DNA of 64,000 nucleotides from Buxus sempervirens (lineage: Eukaryota > Streptophyta > Magnoliopsida > Buxales > Buxaceae): the NCBI GenBank assembly GCA_947561395.2, contig OX387195.1:25931126-25995125 (forward strand). The letters run 5' to 3'. The translations under genes and the position numbers were made by a program. The notes beneath the pieces were generated by a model, which did no database searches, was not told the DNA's origin, and saw nothing but the letters and a program-made list of their open reading frames with translations. Shown piece by piece: positions 11,601-22,945 of the stretch (position 1 is the first letter of the stretch; the number at the start of each line of letters is the position of its first letter).

Positions 11601-14600
11601 TATTATGGGAAGGATCTTATCAGGTTGTGGAGTGGGTTTCGCTAATCAGGTTCGATTTTTCTCCGCTTGTTTAGAATTCAAAGGTGTTATTATTATTAGG
11701 TAATATGATCAAATCAGTTTATATTATCAATAGGGAAAAGTAGGGAAAAGGGCTACCCACAACTAAAATGTAATGGAAGGTGGGGGCCACTTGTGATTGG
11801 ATGAAAGATGATCTAGATTCAATCAAGGAGAGATACTTTCCTCCTTTCTCTCATTATCCACTACTTTTCCTTTTAGTGAGAGGTTTTTTGGTGTGGTGCA
11901 CCATGGGTAGAAGCCTGGTGTGGCGTGGCTTTTTCATGATGTAACAGAACCCACTTGTTTATATTAGACCGAATGTGTCCACACACAGTCGGTCTAATGG
12001 CAGGAATGTCTAGAAAACCTTCTTCATCTTTACTTTAAAGTTTAAGCTGAGGAGGATAGCCAAAATAAGCTTTCATCGCTTGTGTAACCTTTTCATAGGA
12101 TTCTTTTGCGCAGTAGCTTCTATCTTGTTGCCTTTCTATGAGAAAAGTGTTCATTTTATTTCATCTTTGGAATTCGACGTGAACTGTATTTCTCGTCTGG
12201 TTGGCGTGTCCCAAACCTTTTGGCGTTTTATAACTATTCTCAGTTCTTCCTCGTGCCCATCTCGCAAAAAGGGTTTAATAAATTAAAAGAAGTGGTGGGG
12301 TAGGGACAGGACATTTATTTCTATTCCGAGAACAGCCAGACATTTGCGCAAAGGCTTTTCAAACTTCTACTTTGATTACATCGATCTTTTGGTTCTTTTA
12401 TCCTTTTTAATTTGATGCGGGGAACATGATGTGGGTCATTAGAGCTCTGGGTCCCCGAACTTCACATATAATTTATATTTTCCTTCTAGTTGCAGTGATT
12501 GACTTCAATACTGTTTCTACATGCATCGTAGTTTACGCAATAGACCAGATGTACGAGAACACAAATTTGTTGATTTGGATATCTAAATTCTGAACCGTCT
12601 CTTTGCATGTTGAAAACAACAGGCCGTTCCCCTGTTCCTATCGGAGATAGCACCCACAAGAATACGTGGAGGACTTAACATACTATTCTACCTTAATGTC
12701 ACCATCGGCTTCCTCTTCGCCAACCTTATCAATTACGGAACCGCGAAGTAAGCAATTTTTGTCTAAATTGATAAGTTTGTTTATTGTCCTGTCAAAGTTA
12801 TATTCAGTTTTTTTTTTTTTTTGGTAGAAAAAATTATATTCAGTTAACTTGCGAAACTTTTGTCTACATTGTCCTTTCTTTTGTCGTTTTTCCTTTTGTT
12901 CACTACAAAAATGAAGAGAATTAGCGGCAACTTTTAGCGGCGGTAACCTAATTCCCGCCTCTAAAGGCACTATTACCGGCGGTAAAAGCACTTTCCGCCC
13001 CTAAAAATTCTTTCACAATTTTTTTCGCGCGGAAATTTATGGCGCGCATTTTTTTAGCGCGAAATAGCCTTTAGCGGCGGTACTTACCGCCGCTATAGTA
13101 CATTTTACCGGCGGAAACATATCTACCGCCGGTAACAAGTTGGCGGAAAGGTCCCGCCAATAAAAGTGTTATTACCGGCGGTAGCAGTCCGCCGGTAAAA
13201 ATAAAGAATGAAAGCTACCAATAATTGCAATACGATAGTTGTCAGTTTCTGCCTTGACAAATTAGTTAAGGGAGTATTTAGGCTGCAGATGTCAGATAAG
13301 AATTTTCAGGATTAACTTTTATAGAATATAAATAAGACGGATTTGTCATGAAACTAAGAAAGACAAGATAAAAAATGAAAATATTTGAAAATGATTAGGT
13401 ATAGCATACATTAGAGATAAAATTAACGAAAGTAGATTCAGGTGATTTGGTCATACAAAACGGAGACCTAGAGATGCACCTGTTAGAAGATGTGAGAGTA
13501 TGCAGATTGAAGAATCTAAGTAAGAGAGAGACCTCAAAAGATATGGATGGAGTCTATAAGGCAAGATTTATAAAAATATAAATCAACTCAAGACATGAAT
13601 TTTTATAGAGCGGGATAAAAGAACAAGATTTGTGTCACCAACCCCACTTTGGTGGAACTGGCTTATAATGATGACAACAACCATTACAAAATAGTATAGA
13701 TAGCCATTCAAAGCGTTTGCTTTAAATCATGAGGCTATGTTGGTCATTGAAAACATCCAATCTCTGGCTATAGTAATTGATCTTTCTCCTTTGCTTTTCA
13801 TGTCTAAGACTTTGCTCGAGCTTTCTTGAAATCATTCACCCAAATTAATTAGTGCAACAGCAGAGCTGAAAGCCCACAATTATTTTGGATTTTCCTTGAT
13901 TTACTGGATGAAAATGTCTCTTGAAGACCCTGTTGAAGGGGACACTTCATTTCACTTTGTTTCTTCTAATAAAGATGTTTACTACTTTTTTTTTCTTATA
14001 TGTTTTGGTTCTAACGATCATTGTTGGCGTTGCCTTGCAACCACAGAATCAAGGGAGGGTGGGGTTGGAGGTTATCATTGGGATTGGCTGGGATCCCTGC
14101 ACTTCTCCTCACTGTGGGATCCCTCCGGGTAGTAGACACCCCTAACAGCCTCATAGAGCGTGGTCGCTTGGATGAGGGAAAAGCTGTGTTGAGGAAGATA
14201 AGAGGTACTGACAAGATTGAACCCGAGTTCTTGGAGCTTGTTGAGGCAAGTCGTATCGCTAAAGAGGTGAAGCACCCGTTCAGGAACCTGCTCAAGAGGA
14301 GAAACCGGCCCCAAATAATCATTGCAATACTCTTGCAGGTAACTACTATTCACATTGCTTCCATTTGATGGTTTATGGTTCGGATATAGAGAAACAGTGC
14401 CGCTTCTGGCGCACAATGTCTATATCATAGCAGTTGCAGCCAAACCTGTCATGGTTAAGTTAGCAGTAGTGCAAACATAGAGGGCTTACACATCCTCTAC
14501 ATTGTGAGACATTACAGGACCAGAGACCCCTTCCTAGAACTTACACTCCCTCACCATATTGTGCTTCAAGCCTTGTACTATCTGGATAACACTATGTGTC

Positions 14601-15421
14601 TAAAAAAGCCTAAATGTTTTCTCTTTTATGGGTTTGATAACACAATTGAAACTGGCCCTGATAATTCTAATTTGCATTATGTTCTGATGTGCTATTTGGT
14701 GAAACAGATCTTCCAGCAGTCCACTGGCAACAACGCTATCATGTTCTACGCTCCGGTGCTTTTCAACACACTCGGGTTTCGCAGTAATGCATCCCTTTAC
14801 TCAGCCGTGATCACCGGAGCTGTCAATGTCCTCTCCACCATTGTCTCCATCTACTCTGTTGACAAGGTTGGCCGTCGCATGCTCTTACTAGAAGCTGGCA
14901 TCCAGATGTTTTTCTCTCAGGTGGTGATAGGAATACTGTTAGGCATCAAGTTCACCGATTACTCGGAGCTCAGCCGTGGTTACGCAATCCTGGTAGTGCT
15001 AATGGTGTGCACGTTCGGCTCTGCATTCGCCTGGTCATGGGGTCCATTGGGTTTGCTGATCCCCAGTGAGACCTTCCCCTTGGAGACCCGATCGGCGGGG
15101 CAAAGTGTGACTGTGTGCGTCAACCTGCTCTTCATATTTGTGATCGCGCAAACTTTCCTCTCGATGCTCTGCCACTTCAAGTATGGCATCTTCTTGTTCT
15201 TTTCAGGCTGGGTGTTGATCATGTCTCTTTTTGTATTGTTTCTGCTGCCTGAGACAAAGAACATCCCAATTGAAGAAATGACCGAGAGAGTATGGAAAAA
15301 GCATTGGTTCTGGAAGAGTTACATGGATGATGATGAGCCCAATGGGGGATTAAATGGGATCAATGGAGGCGGAAAGAGGGATGGGAAGATCGATGGCTTT
15401 GATGGTCCTTCTCAGTTGTAG
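5649..15421 (+). CDS. STP-type H+/monosaccharide symporter, copy 1 (STP1)
   Basis: Exons are 5649-5784, 11333-11649, 12623-12747, 14047-14338 and 14708-15421, all with GT-AG borders and consistent phase, giving 527 codons (family about 500-530). It is a 12-TM major facilitator sugar porter of the plant plasma-membrane STP family, importing hexoses with protons. Visible family signatures are [11 protein letters not shown] in TM1 (Asp41), NYCKYDN in the lid, GRR loops, PETRSAGQS, and a [11 protein letters not shown] tail. Oddities: the conserved QQLTGIN is QQSTGNN (293-299), the TM5 Gln is Tyr174, and the sugar-contacting Trp of GPLGWL is Leu406. These positions are near invariant in the family and normal in copy 2. 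Intron 1 holds a copia element antisense to the gene. The ORF is intact, but transport activity is doubtful. Confidence 0.9.
5827..6074 (-). repeat. Copia 3' LTR (left on this strand)
   Basis: 248 bp, bounded by TG and CA. Matches 10373-10602 except for a short duplication (ATTAAGCTATATA) and scattered substitutions. Confidence 0.9.
6208..9662 (-). pseudogene. Copia pol remnant (protease, integrase, RT, RNase H)
   Basis: It continues the gag frame. It has a zinc knuckle ([19 protein letters not shown]), protease motif DSGATDH, pre-integrase motif WHQRLGHLS, an integrase core with DIWGP and VDNGKEF, RT with [11 protein letters not shown], the catalytic YVDD at about 6921-6935, and RNase H ending near 6208. 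In-frame TGA codons lie at 8388-8390 and 7050-7052, the second looking like CGA to TGA decay. Near 6845 the sequence jumps from the KDL block to the PVTFPMEQ block with a frame change, an internal deletion. Non-functional. Confidence 0.88.
9666..10301 (-). pseudogene. Copia gag N-terminal region
   Basis: 211 codons resembling plant copia Gag (UBN2/gag-polypeptide type). Seen motifs are the [16 protein letters not shown] start block, [27 protein letters not shown], and [19 protein letters not shown]. An in-frame TAA at 9666-9668 separates it from the zinc knuckle and pol, which continue in the same frame. Normally Gag-Pol would be one polyprotein, so this is a nonsense mutation. Confidence 0.85.
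10373..10602 (-). repeat. Copia 5' LTR (right on this strand)
   Basis: 230 bp, TG to CA on the plus strand, next to the tRNA-Met primer site. The modest LTR divergence suggests insertion well after the STP duplication. Confidence 0.9.
10603..11332 (+). other. STP1 intron 1, right part
   Basis: AT-rich intron ending in a normal acceptor (GTTACAG). It aligns with STP2 intron 1 at about 25280-25369 and 27332-27956. No gene is seen; the short ORFs here are not conserved between the two copies. Confidence 0.6.
12901..13203 (+). mobile_element. CACTA-like fragment in STP1 intron 3
   Basis: Starts CACTACAAAAA, the typical CACTA terminus, followed by dense subterminal motifs in both orientations (TTAGCGGCGG, ACCGGCGGTA, CCGCCGGTAA). 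It is absent from the same place in STP2 intron 3, so it is an insertion after the duplication. The expected opposite terminus (TTTTTGTAGTG) is not seen; the piece is one-ended. Confidence 0.55.
13265..13680 (+). mobile_element. LINE 3'-end remnant in STP1 intron 3
   Basis: Degraded frames resemble the C-terminal part of plant LINE ORF2: an RWFGH-like block, then RRP and APVRRCE-like codons near 13435-13490, and a terminal ACCCCACTTTGGTGGAACTG followed by GATGATGAC-like repeats. The same remnant is at 30700-31110 in STP2, so it predates the duplication. Confidence 0.5.
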
Positions 15422-16061
15422 ATTCGGAAGCTCTTTCAGAAACACCAGTGCTTCTACTAGAACAGATGTTCATAGACATAAAAGAGCTGCAGAGCTGCAA
15501 GCCTGCAACTGCAACATCTCTTTTATCCTTTGCCCTCGTTCCTAGCTGTGGATTTGCGCGAGCAGCTTCATGAACTCTGAAGAGTGGGCTTTTGTACATT
15601 CAAGGGAAAGGGAAAAACTTGAATTAGTATGCTGTTTTGCTTCAACAATAATAGAGTAGTTAAGTTGTTTACCAAAAAGAAAAAATAGAGTAGCTGTTGT
15701 TTATTATGGGCTGAGGAATGTTCAAAGTCACTAATAGTTAGCTATGGGATACATTTCTATTAGCTGTGTAATCACGAGTTTGGATCATTGCAAAGAAATA
15801 AACAGTATACCTGAAATGAGATGCATGTGATATGATTCATGGCAAAACATGCATCATGTTTCTTGAACACATCTTGTCCGTATTCTTTAGTTTCCGATGC
15901 AATCTGAGTGTTTACATGGGAAATTAAGTGTTTCCATTTTCATTCAAAAAGACTAAAACAAGTGTAGTAAGAAAAAAAAAACTTCATGCTTTTATGATAC
16001 AACAAAATTTACCATTTTTTAAGTTACTGACTCACAAAGATGGCTTTTCATCTTCGGAAAA
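15422..16061 (+). other. STP1 3' flank
   Basis: 3' UTR and downstream sequence, closely matched by 32866-33500 after STP2. No gene seen. Confidence 0.6.
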
Positions 16062-16522
16062 ACTAATTTTTAATGATATTTTTTCAAAATAATTAAGATT
16101 CAGTCAATAAAGTTTTGAGTTTTAACTTTTAGTAAATTTTTATCAAAATGATTAATTTTTAATGGCATTTCAATTTTACGAATAAATTCTTTCAAAAGTA
16201 CCCTTATACAACTCACTTCCAGGACTTGTACAAGCAATAAATTGATTTGTACAAGCCATTTTAGACTTGTACAAGCAATAAAATAACTTGCACAAGTCAA
16301 TAAATTGGCTTGTATGATTTGTACCTTGAGTGAGTGACTTATACAATTTATTTGGATGGGATGAGTGATGTAAGGGCATTCTTGGAATAATTGATTTGTA
16401 ATAGTAAAATATAACTTAAAATTAATTATTTTGATGAAGAATCATGAAAAGTTAAAATTCAAAACTTTGTTTATTGAATCTTAGTTAGTTTGAAAAAGTA
16501 TCACTAAAAATTAATTTTGAGA
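16062..16522. repeat. Fold-back MITE with internal ACTTGTACAAG repeats, copy A
   Basis: The left arm (TTAATGATATTTTTTCAAAA and on) is inverted at the right end (AGTATCACTAAAAATTAATTTT), arms of roughly 100-150 bp. The centre holds several copies of the palindromic word CTTGTACAAG spaced 20-30 bp. Related copies lie at about 17728-18180 and 33500-33835. Confidence 0.6.
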
Positions 16523-17727
16523 ACCTCTTACTCTCGTGGGAAGACCTAATCTCATTTCCATACCCTTTTGGTAGGGTACTATTTTAGAAAGATGTTGCAG
16601 AAGAACAAAAGGCTATAGTGAAACTTGATAGAATTATACCCTTTTTTTTATCTTATCTTATCTTACCTTTAATTCCCTTTTGTGGTAATAGTATTATTTC
16701 CTGATTTGTAATAGTAAAAAAATATAAGTCTCAGATTCATCATTTTTAGTTGTATAGCATAATAAAATATTTACATATATTAATCTCCAAACCTACTCAC
16801 GTAAAAAGTATCCTTACTATAATATCCACATATACAAATAGAAAGACCCAAAAGAACTAGGAAAATAAAAAATTTTATTTGCGTAAGTTTATACTACATT
16901 TAGCGCGATAACGTCCCTTGAGAAGCGTGCCAAGCTCTACGCACGAGTTTTCCAAAAGCCTATACCGTATATTATTAAGGTTTCATTAATATAGGGTTTC
17001 AAAAGTCATAACTCTGTCTCTTTTAAAAAAAAATTCAAATAGTTACAAAAGTGTTCCCTCTCTATATGTGAAGTATTGCACATGCAGTAATTCGAGCTAC
17101 TGATTCAAAGCGAAGTCTCTAAAATTATAAAATAAAAAGTTTTTGAAACGAAAAACAAGAATATAAAAAAAACAATACTCTCATGACTTGTAAATTCGAT
17201 CATCTAAACAGTATCCTCGCGTTAAAGTCGCAAATCCATGATCCATCCCTACCATTCACCATATATACATAAATTGCATCTGAACATACCACGTGTTTTA
17301 TATGGTATCACACGTATTTAACACGTAACACTTGTATTCCCAAGTTGGCAACTTCCCCACAATCCTTACCAATCAAAATCCAATTTTATTTTGAAGTCCG
17401 AACGTTTTTCGGACTTAAAATTCAAGTCAAACCCGAACTGGTCGATAGTTTGAAGGCGCGCAGTGATCAAGCACTTAACTAAGGAATCGGGTTATAGATG
17501 ACCCAAACGTCGACCGTAATGTCACAAATCTCGCACTTTAAGATGTCAGGTGGTTGGACCTCTTGATGGACATTATCGTACGCAAACAATATACCCCAAA
17601 GCCAGAAACCGATTGGTAGGATGAAATCGTCTGTCACAACAACACTGTGCGGTAGATTTTTGCAGCAGCCGTGAGTTGTTGCCGTGTCTTTTCACATTTT
17701 TCATTATGAAAAGGTATTTGGGAAAAT

Positions 17728-18180
17728 TAATTTTTAGTTGTGCTTTATCAAAGTATTTAATATTTAGTCGGCAAAGTTTTGAGTTTTAACCTTTAATGCA
17801 CCTTTATCAACATAATTAATTTTTAGTGCTGTTTCACTATTTCAAATAAATTCTTCCAAAAATACCCTTATACAACTTACTTCCGGGACTTGTACAAGTA
17901 ATAAATTGACTTGTACAAGCCATTTTAGACTTGTACAAGCAATAAAATGACTTGTACAAGTCAATAAATTAATTTGTACAAGTCAATAAAATGATTTGTA
18001 CAAGTCATTTGGATGAATGATATAAGGGCATTCTTGGAATAGTTGATTTGTAATAGTGAAATGACATTAAAAATTAATTATTTTGATAAAGGTGTATTAA
18101 AAGTTAAAACTCAAAACTTTGCCAACTAAATCTTAAATATTTTGATAAAGCACCACTAAAAATTAATTCTCTTAAAGTAT
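17728..18180. repeat. Fold-back MITE with internal ACTTGTACAAG repeats, copy B
   Basis: Same family as 16062-16522, with inverted arms and five or more CTTGTACAAG words in the centre. It lies inside a roughly 1-kb block (17310-18290) absent from the equivalent place in unit 1. Confidence 0.6.
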
Positions 18181-18708
18181 TTTCACATTGAAAACACACA
18201 CCGTGAGATGTTGCACGTGTCTTGCGACAAACAATTTCAACCGTGATTGGCGAGTTGCGTTCCCACGATTCCTTCAACACTTATTATTCTATTATTAAAA
18301 TGTAACTGATTTCTAAAGGGTAATTAAATTAACTTTCAGCGATAATTTTATGGGAATAAATAAAATTCAATAAATACATTTTCAAGATTCGGCTTTTCTG
18401 TGAGTTAATAATAAATAATTAAAATTTAGTGATATTTCAGTATTTCACTATTTCACTATTTCATCTACCAAAAATGCAGCCCTACCCTCGCTTGGCTAGT
18501 CAACTAATATTTGGTCTACTTCTTCAAAAATGGGGTATAGGGGTTTTGTCCTTATAGAAAGACCCATGCGTTATCTAATCGAAATGTCTAATCAATGGAT
18601 GACATGCCACCCTATAAAAATTGCCTTGTGCATGTAGAAGCGTGGAGACGGGGGCTTCTGCGAGTATTTTCTAGTTCATGGCAATCGGTAGGTAAGGCAA
18701 CAAACAAT

Positions 18709-18850
18709 GTTCTGTGGTTAATAAAGCTAGCTTGTGGACAAGTTAATTGACTAGTTGAAAGACAACCAATGTTCTCAATGTTCTGTAGTTAATAAAGCTA
18801 GCTTGTGGACAAGTTAATTGACTAGTTGAAAGACAATCAACTATCCTGTA
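18709..18850 (+). repeat. 71-bp tandem duplication upstream of STP2
   Basis: Two copies starting GTTCTGTGGTTAATAAAGCT at 18709 and 18780; unit 1 has a single copy near 4738. Confidence 0.7.
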
Positions 18851-19399
18851 TTTGATGACATTGTTTGATGCAACTTTTTGTAGTAGACCATGCAACTCGA
18901 GTCGACAAATTGAAAGCACTTTTTTCTTTGAAAAATTACTGACTATTATATGAAAAATCATTAAAAAATTACGACAGCATCTCACTCAAACAGGAGCATT
19001 CATTAGTGGACAATTTCAAGCAATATAAATTGCCTTGCATGGCTTGACTATGGGTAGAAGGATTCGGTTAGTCTCTTTGAACGGTTGGGGTTTTCTCAGG
19101 TACTAAGACAATAATTAGTGATTTTAGGCTCAAATGAGAACACATTTGGTGGAGGGTATGTGATAACATTGAAATATGACTAAATTTTAATTATGTTGAT
19201 AAAAAGCAAAGTTTAGAAAAAAGAAAAGTGCTGACTGGATTTTAATTATTCTCAAACAGCATCAATAAAAATCAATTTGATTTTCCCATCCACATAGTCA
19301 ACAATTAGTGGTCCCCACATTATCAGGAAATTAGGACCATTCAAACGAGAATAGAATCTTTGATCCCCTATCACACAGCAGCGTGTCAGTAGTCCCCAC

Positions 19400-19623
19400 A
19401 TCAAGTTAAAACACTCTGACCTGGATTAATAAACGATAAACCGATATCAAGATAAAATACCCCCGCTAGGCTGGCTAATTACCCTCTAAAGCCGTTCGTT
19501 GACCGACTAGCCGTCAAGAACATCGCCACCTGTTGCTTTCCACGTGGACGGATCCATGTGGTCCCGATCAATCTCGGGATCGTGGCTCGATCGTCTTATG
19601 CTTCTTACTCCGAGTTTTGTTTC
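19400..19623 (+). promoter_or_regulatory. Displaced STP2 upstream region with G-box
   Basis: Matches the STP1 promoter up to TTTGTTTC, including the G-box CCACGTGG at 19540-19547. The TATA box and about 80 bp of leader found in STP1 are missing. The next STP2 sequence resumes at 25058, so this region is now 5.5 kb from the STP2 start codon. Confidence 0.75.
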
Positions 19624-19928
19624 GAACTACGGACTATACAGCCTCTATCTACAGGCTTTTATGGAGGATTCACAGGATGCTGTCACGTTAACAAAAACAT
19701 TTGCAGCCTCAAACGACATCTATTTCCTCAATCCGTTAACGGGCAAATAAAGTTTCCGTCAGCCCATTGGAGGGAAATGAAAATCTTGATTTCCCTCTAT
19801 CCATCTTTTTCTCTCTTTATCTCTCTCTATGCGAAGAACCACATTTTCTCTCTGTTGTTAATGTGCTGAAGGAGAAGGAGAGGGAAGAGAGGGAGAGAAG
19901 ACAGAAATTTGCGGGCTGTTTGTTGAAA

Positions 19929-20143
19929 CACGGTTGTTGAAAGATGGCTGGCCTGAATATTACGATGAAAAGCTGGGTAGATACATTGGGAAGCAGGCTC
20001 ATAAATACCAGACATGGTCAATTGCTGGTTACCTGGTTTCAAAGATGATGCTTGAAGATCCATCTCATTTGGGTATGGTGTCCCTGGAGGAAGACAAACA
20101 GATGAAGCCCCTTATGAAAAGATCTGCTTCATGGACATGTTGA
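19929..20143 (+). pseudogene. Captured 3' end of a neutral/alkaline invertase gene
   Basis: About 70 codons read [20 protein letters not shown], then [20 protein letters not shown], then EEDKQMKPL, ending SASWTC and TGA. This is the C-terminus of plant neutral/alkaline invertases (GH100), which split sucrose into glucose and fructose. The catalytic (alpha/alpha)6 barrel is absent; the sequence starts at a probable exon border. The following 400 bp looks like its captured 3' UTR. It is a fragment on the same strand as STP2, not a functional gene. Confidence 0.85.
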
Positions 20144-22074
20144 CAACCTAATCGTTTTCTTGTAGCCTGTATCCATCTGTATGTCCATGTTTCAGCCTGC
20201 GAGAGAGGAGAGATGTAGCTGAAATGGGTTCATGCCTTTCTTGTCTAGCTCGGGGACAGAAATCTGCAGCTTAGAGTGATACCTTGTGAGCTCCCTCTCT
20301 TTCTTTACATCTATTTGAATGTTTCAATTGATGTGTCTGTTAAGTATCTCTGCAATTCTTTACATCTCCCCCTGTTCCTCTCAACCCATAAGATCATCTT
20401 TTCAGTTAAACTCATAATATGGTATATATTGGGGCGGCTTGCAATTGATGTGTCTGTTAAATTCTAGCCGTTTGTGATGATGATAATTTTCTCTTTCTTT
20501 ACATCTATTTGAATCCGTTTGTGATGATGATAATTTTCTCTTTCTTTACATCTATTTGAATGCTGGTGCAGAATGGAACCTGAAAGCTTTATTTCAATTA
20601 TATTGTGTAGGTTGGCCTTTTGATTGAGTGTTTTTTTTAATAAGTGTTGAGAAAATTTTGCATTATGTTTGGGGGTTGAATTTAATTTTCAGTGCCATCT
20701 TGCTGCCTCTTATTTTTATTTTTATTTTATCTTGCTACCTCAAGAACCTAAGGGGGGAGCAACATTTACTGAATGTTTTTGTTTCTATGAAGCTATAGAG
20801 ACCTCATGTCTGCCTCTTGCAACTCCACAATAATTTTCTTTTTGTGCATAATTAAATATGAAGAAGTCATGGTTTGAATTCTGAAAGATGTGTGCCCTTC
20901 CACCATCAAACCCAATGAAAGACTGACTGTATGCCTGCACTTTGGTGGCAAAGATGGGGTTGTTACTTGTTTGTAGTTGGGTGCAGACGAGGTTGAACCC
21001 AAGTTTTACAAATGGCCTCGTGAGACTTCATGCTAGAAGAAAGGCACTTTCCTTTTTCTAGCCCTCAATTATTTCATCTTTAGAAAGTTGATTGTATGAA
21101 CAAATATAAAATTTTTGTAGATATCTAATTTTAAGCACATAATGGTAATAATAATTCAACTCGTGTTAGGGCAAAAATGAAATTTAATGATCTCATGCTT
21201 ATGCAAATCAATTTAATTCCAGCTACCTGTGCGCACATCTTGTGGTGAATCTACCAGACATTTTTCCTATCTGTCTACCATGTCTAAGGAGCATACCAAG
21301 GATTCAATACCTTGAGAATCATCTCACTCCTAGGATTCTCATTTTGTCAAGGCTCCAAACCTCATCTTGTCTTTGATGTGCTTGACCACAGATACTTATC
21401 CTTAGGGATGTTGGAACTTTGCATTTTGCACTCAACTGCCTAACAAAATTGAGGCATATATAGTTCAAGATGCCTCAGTTTCAGCCCACTCTTTTTCTAG
21501 AAGAGAAAGTCGGACAGGGATATTCTTTCAATTTCATCAAGCCAAAGAATCCCATCTTGGTTTTCTGTGACTTGCATTGTCTTATGAGCCACTTGACTGT
21601 GTTTAGGCTTGGATTATAGTGACCAATATTTAATTCTATATGTGCCTCGCATGTTTTTGTTACATATTTCAATATGGTTAGATTTATGGATGTCATTAGA
21701 CTGCATATCAGTAGCAAGATTTTCCCTTCTAATTACCCGAGAGCCAGTTCATTCCAGATTTCCTTCTTCTGTTTACTTGTCATTTTGATGCTGCCATATA
21801 AAGAAAAATGATCAAGCCTTGCATGTGGCTACCTGATTCCATGGTATGGCAGCAAATATCAACTGATGTAGCCAATTATGGAGCCATTCTAGATCTGGTT
21901 CCCTTAAAGCAACTGTGAATCAATCATTTCCTTTTATTGTTTGTTTGTTTTTTCTTTTATATTCACAAATTTTAAATAGCAACCTTAACATATGGGACTA
22001 TATTGCAAGATGTAATTGATGGGGATCTATGCTAGCAGTTCCCCACTCTCCCGCTAGATTTTCAGAGGAAGATT

Positions 22075-22430
22075 GCTGATGAACTGGATAGGACTCCAGG
22101 GGAGATACTGAAGAAACTTGAAGATATTAGAAATAAGATTATTTAAGAAAGGTTTTGCGTAAACTCTTCAGACAGAGAGCAGATCATGCCAATCCATGGA
22201 TACCTTTGGGGCACAATTTTCTTCAGCAAATGATGCTGCAATTTGGGAAGTATCAATGTCTTATCGTTCCAGTTACTACCAGATCTGTTTGGATAAAGCC
22301 TCGTCTTTGGATTGCATTGGAATTGTGACCCCTGTAGGTGTAATGTTTTTAGCATTCATACTAAGAAGGCAAGAAATTTTCAAGAATCCATTTGAAGTCT
22401 CCATCTCTTGGGTTGTACTAGTCTAACTCT
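22075..22430 (+). other. Unrecognised coding-like stretch inside the Pack-MULE-like element
   Basis: At 22075-22145 the frame KIADELDRTPGEILKKLEDI is followed by a stop. Near 22190-22360 another open stretch occurs. I do not recognise either; they could be captured exons of a third gene. Confidence 0.25.
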
Positions 22431-22945
22431 TCCTATTAATCAAAATGCAGGCTTCTTGTAAATTAGTGCTGCCTTTTTTTTTCCTCATGAAATTTTGCAC
22501 CTTTCGGTTTTTTAAGGGAGCAACCTAAATTGGTTTATGGTTTCACTTCCGAAAGGAGTTTCATTGTTTTGCCCGTGTTTCTAAGACTTGCAGTCTCTGT
22601 TAATGGTGAAGAAACTGATGGAAACTTGTCAGCGCATATAAACGAGGCTGCAATTAACTCAAATCACTTCTTTTTATACACAACATTCCTATAAACAAGG
22701 CTGCCAATACAATACTCCTTGCATACAAAATCTGTGCTCTTGATATCTTCTTTGATGGTACAATTACCGTTCAATACAATGGTTGCCAGTGGAAGCAGGC
22801 AAAAATAGTTGCCAGTGTTCAATGTGGAAAAGTATCCAAAAAACAAAATAACATCACGTAATGAAACAGGATCTCTAACCTACAAATGAAATATGTAACG
22901 AGAGAGAAGGCATGCTCTTCACACCATACAGAGTTGATCATTTTA

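Larger units (their letters stand above)
4048..16640 (+). repeat. Tandem segmental duplication, unit 1 (carries STP1)
   Basis: The upstream region (4048-5620), all five STP exons, most introns and the 3' flank (15422-16640) recur in the same order at 17048-33955. Unit-specific insertions are the copia element in intron 1 and a CACTA-like piece in intron 3. Shared sequence includes a LINE remnant in intron 3 and a fold-back MITE in the 3' flank, so both predate the duplication. Confidence 0.9.

Noticed and set aside
14011-14416. Minus-strand ORFs over STP1 exon 4 (and the same at 31404-31763)
   Set aside because: Shadows of the conserved exon, present because the opposite frame is free of stops.
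14504-14707. 5' extension of the last STP1 exon (and 31945-32148 in STP2)
   Set aside because: Open frame upstream of the acceptor CAG. It is intron sequence by homology; STP proteins have no such insert.
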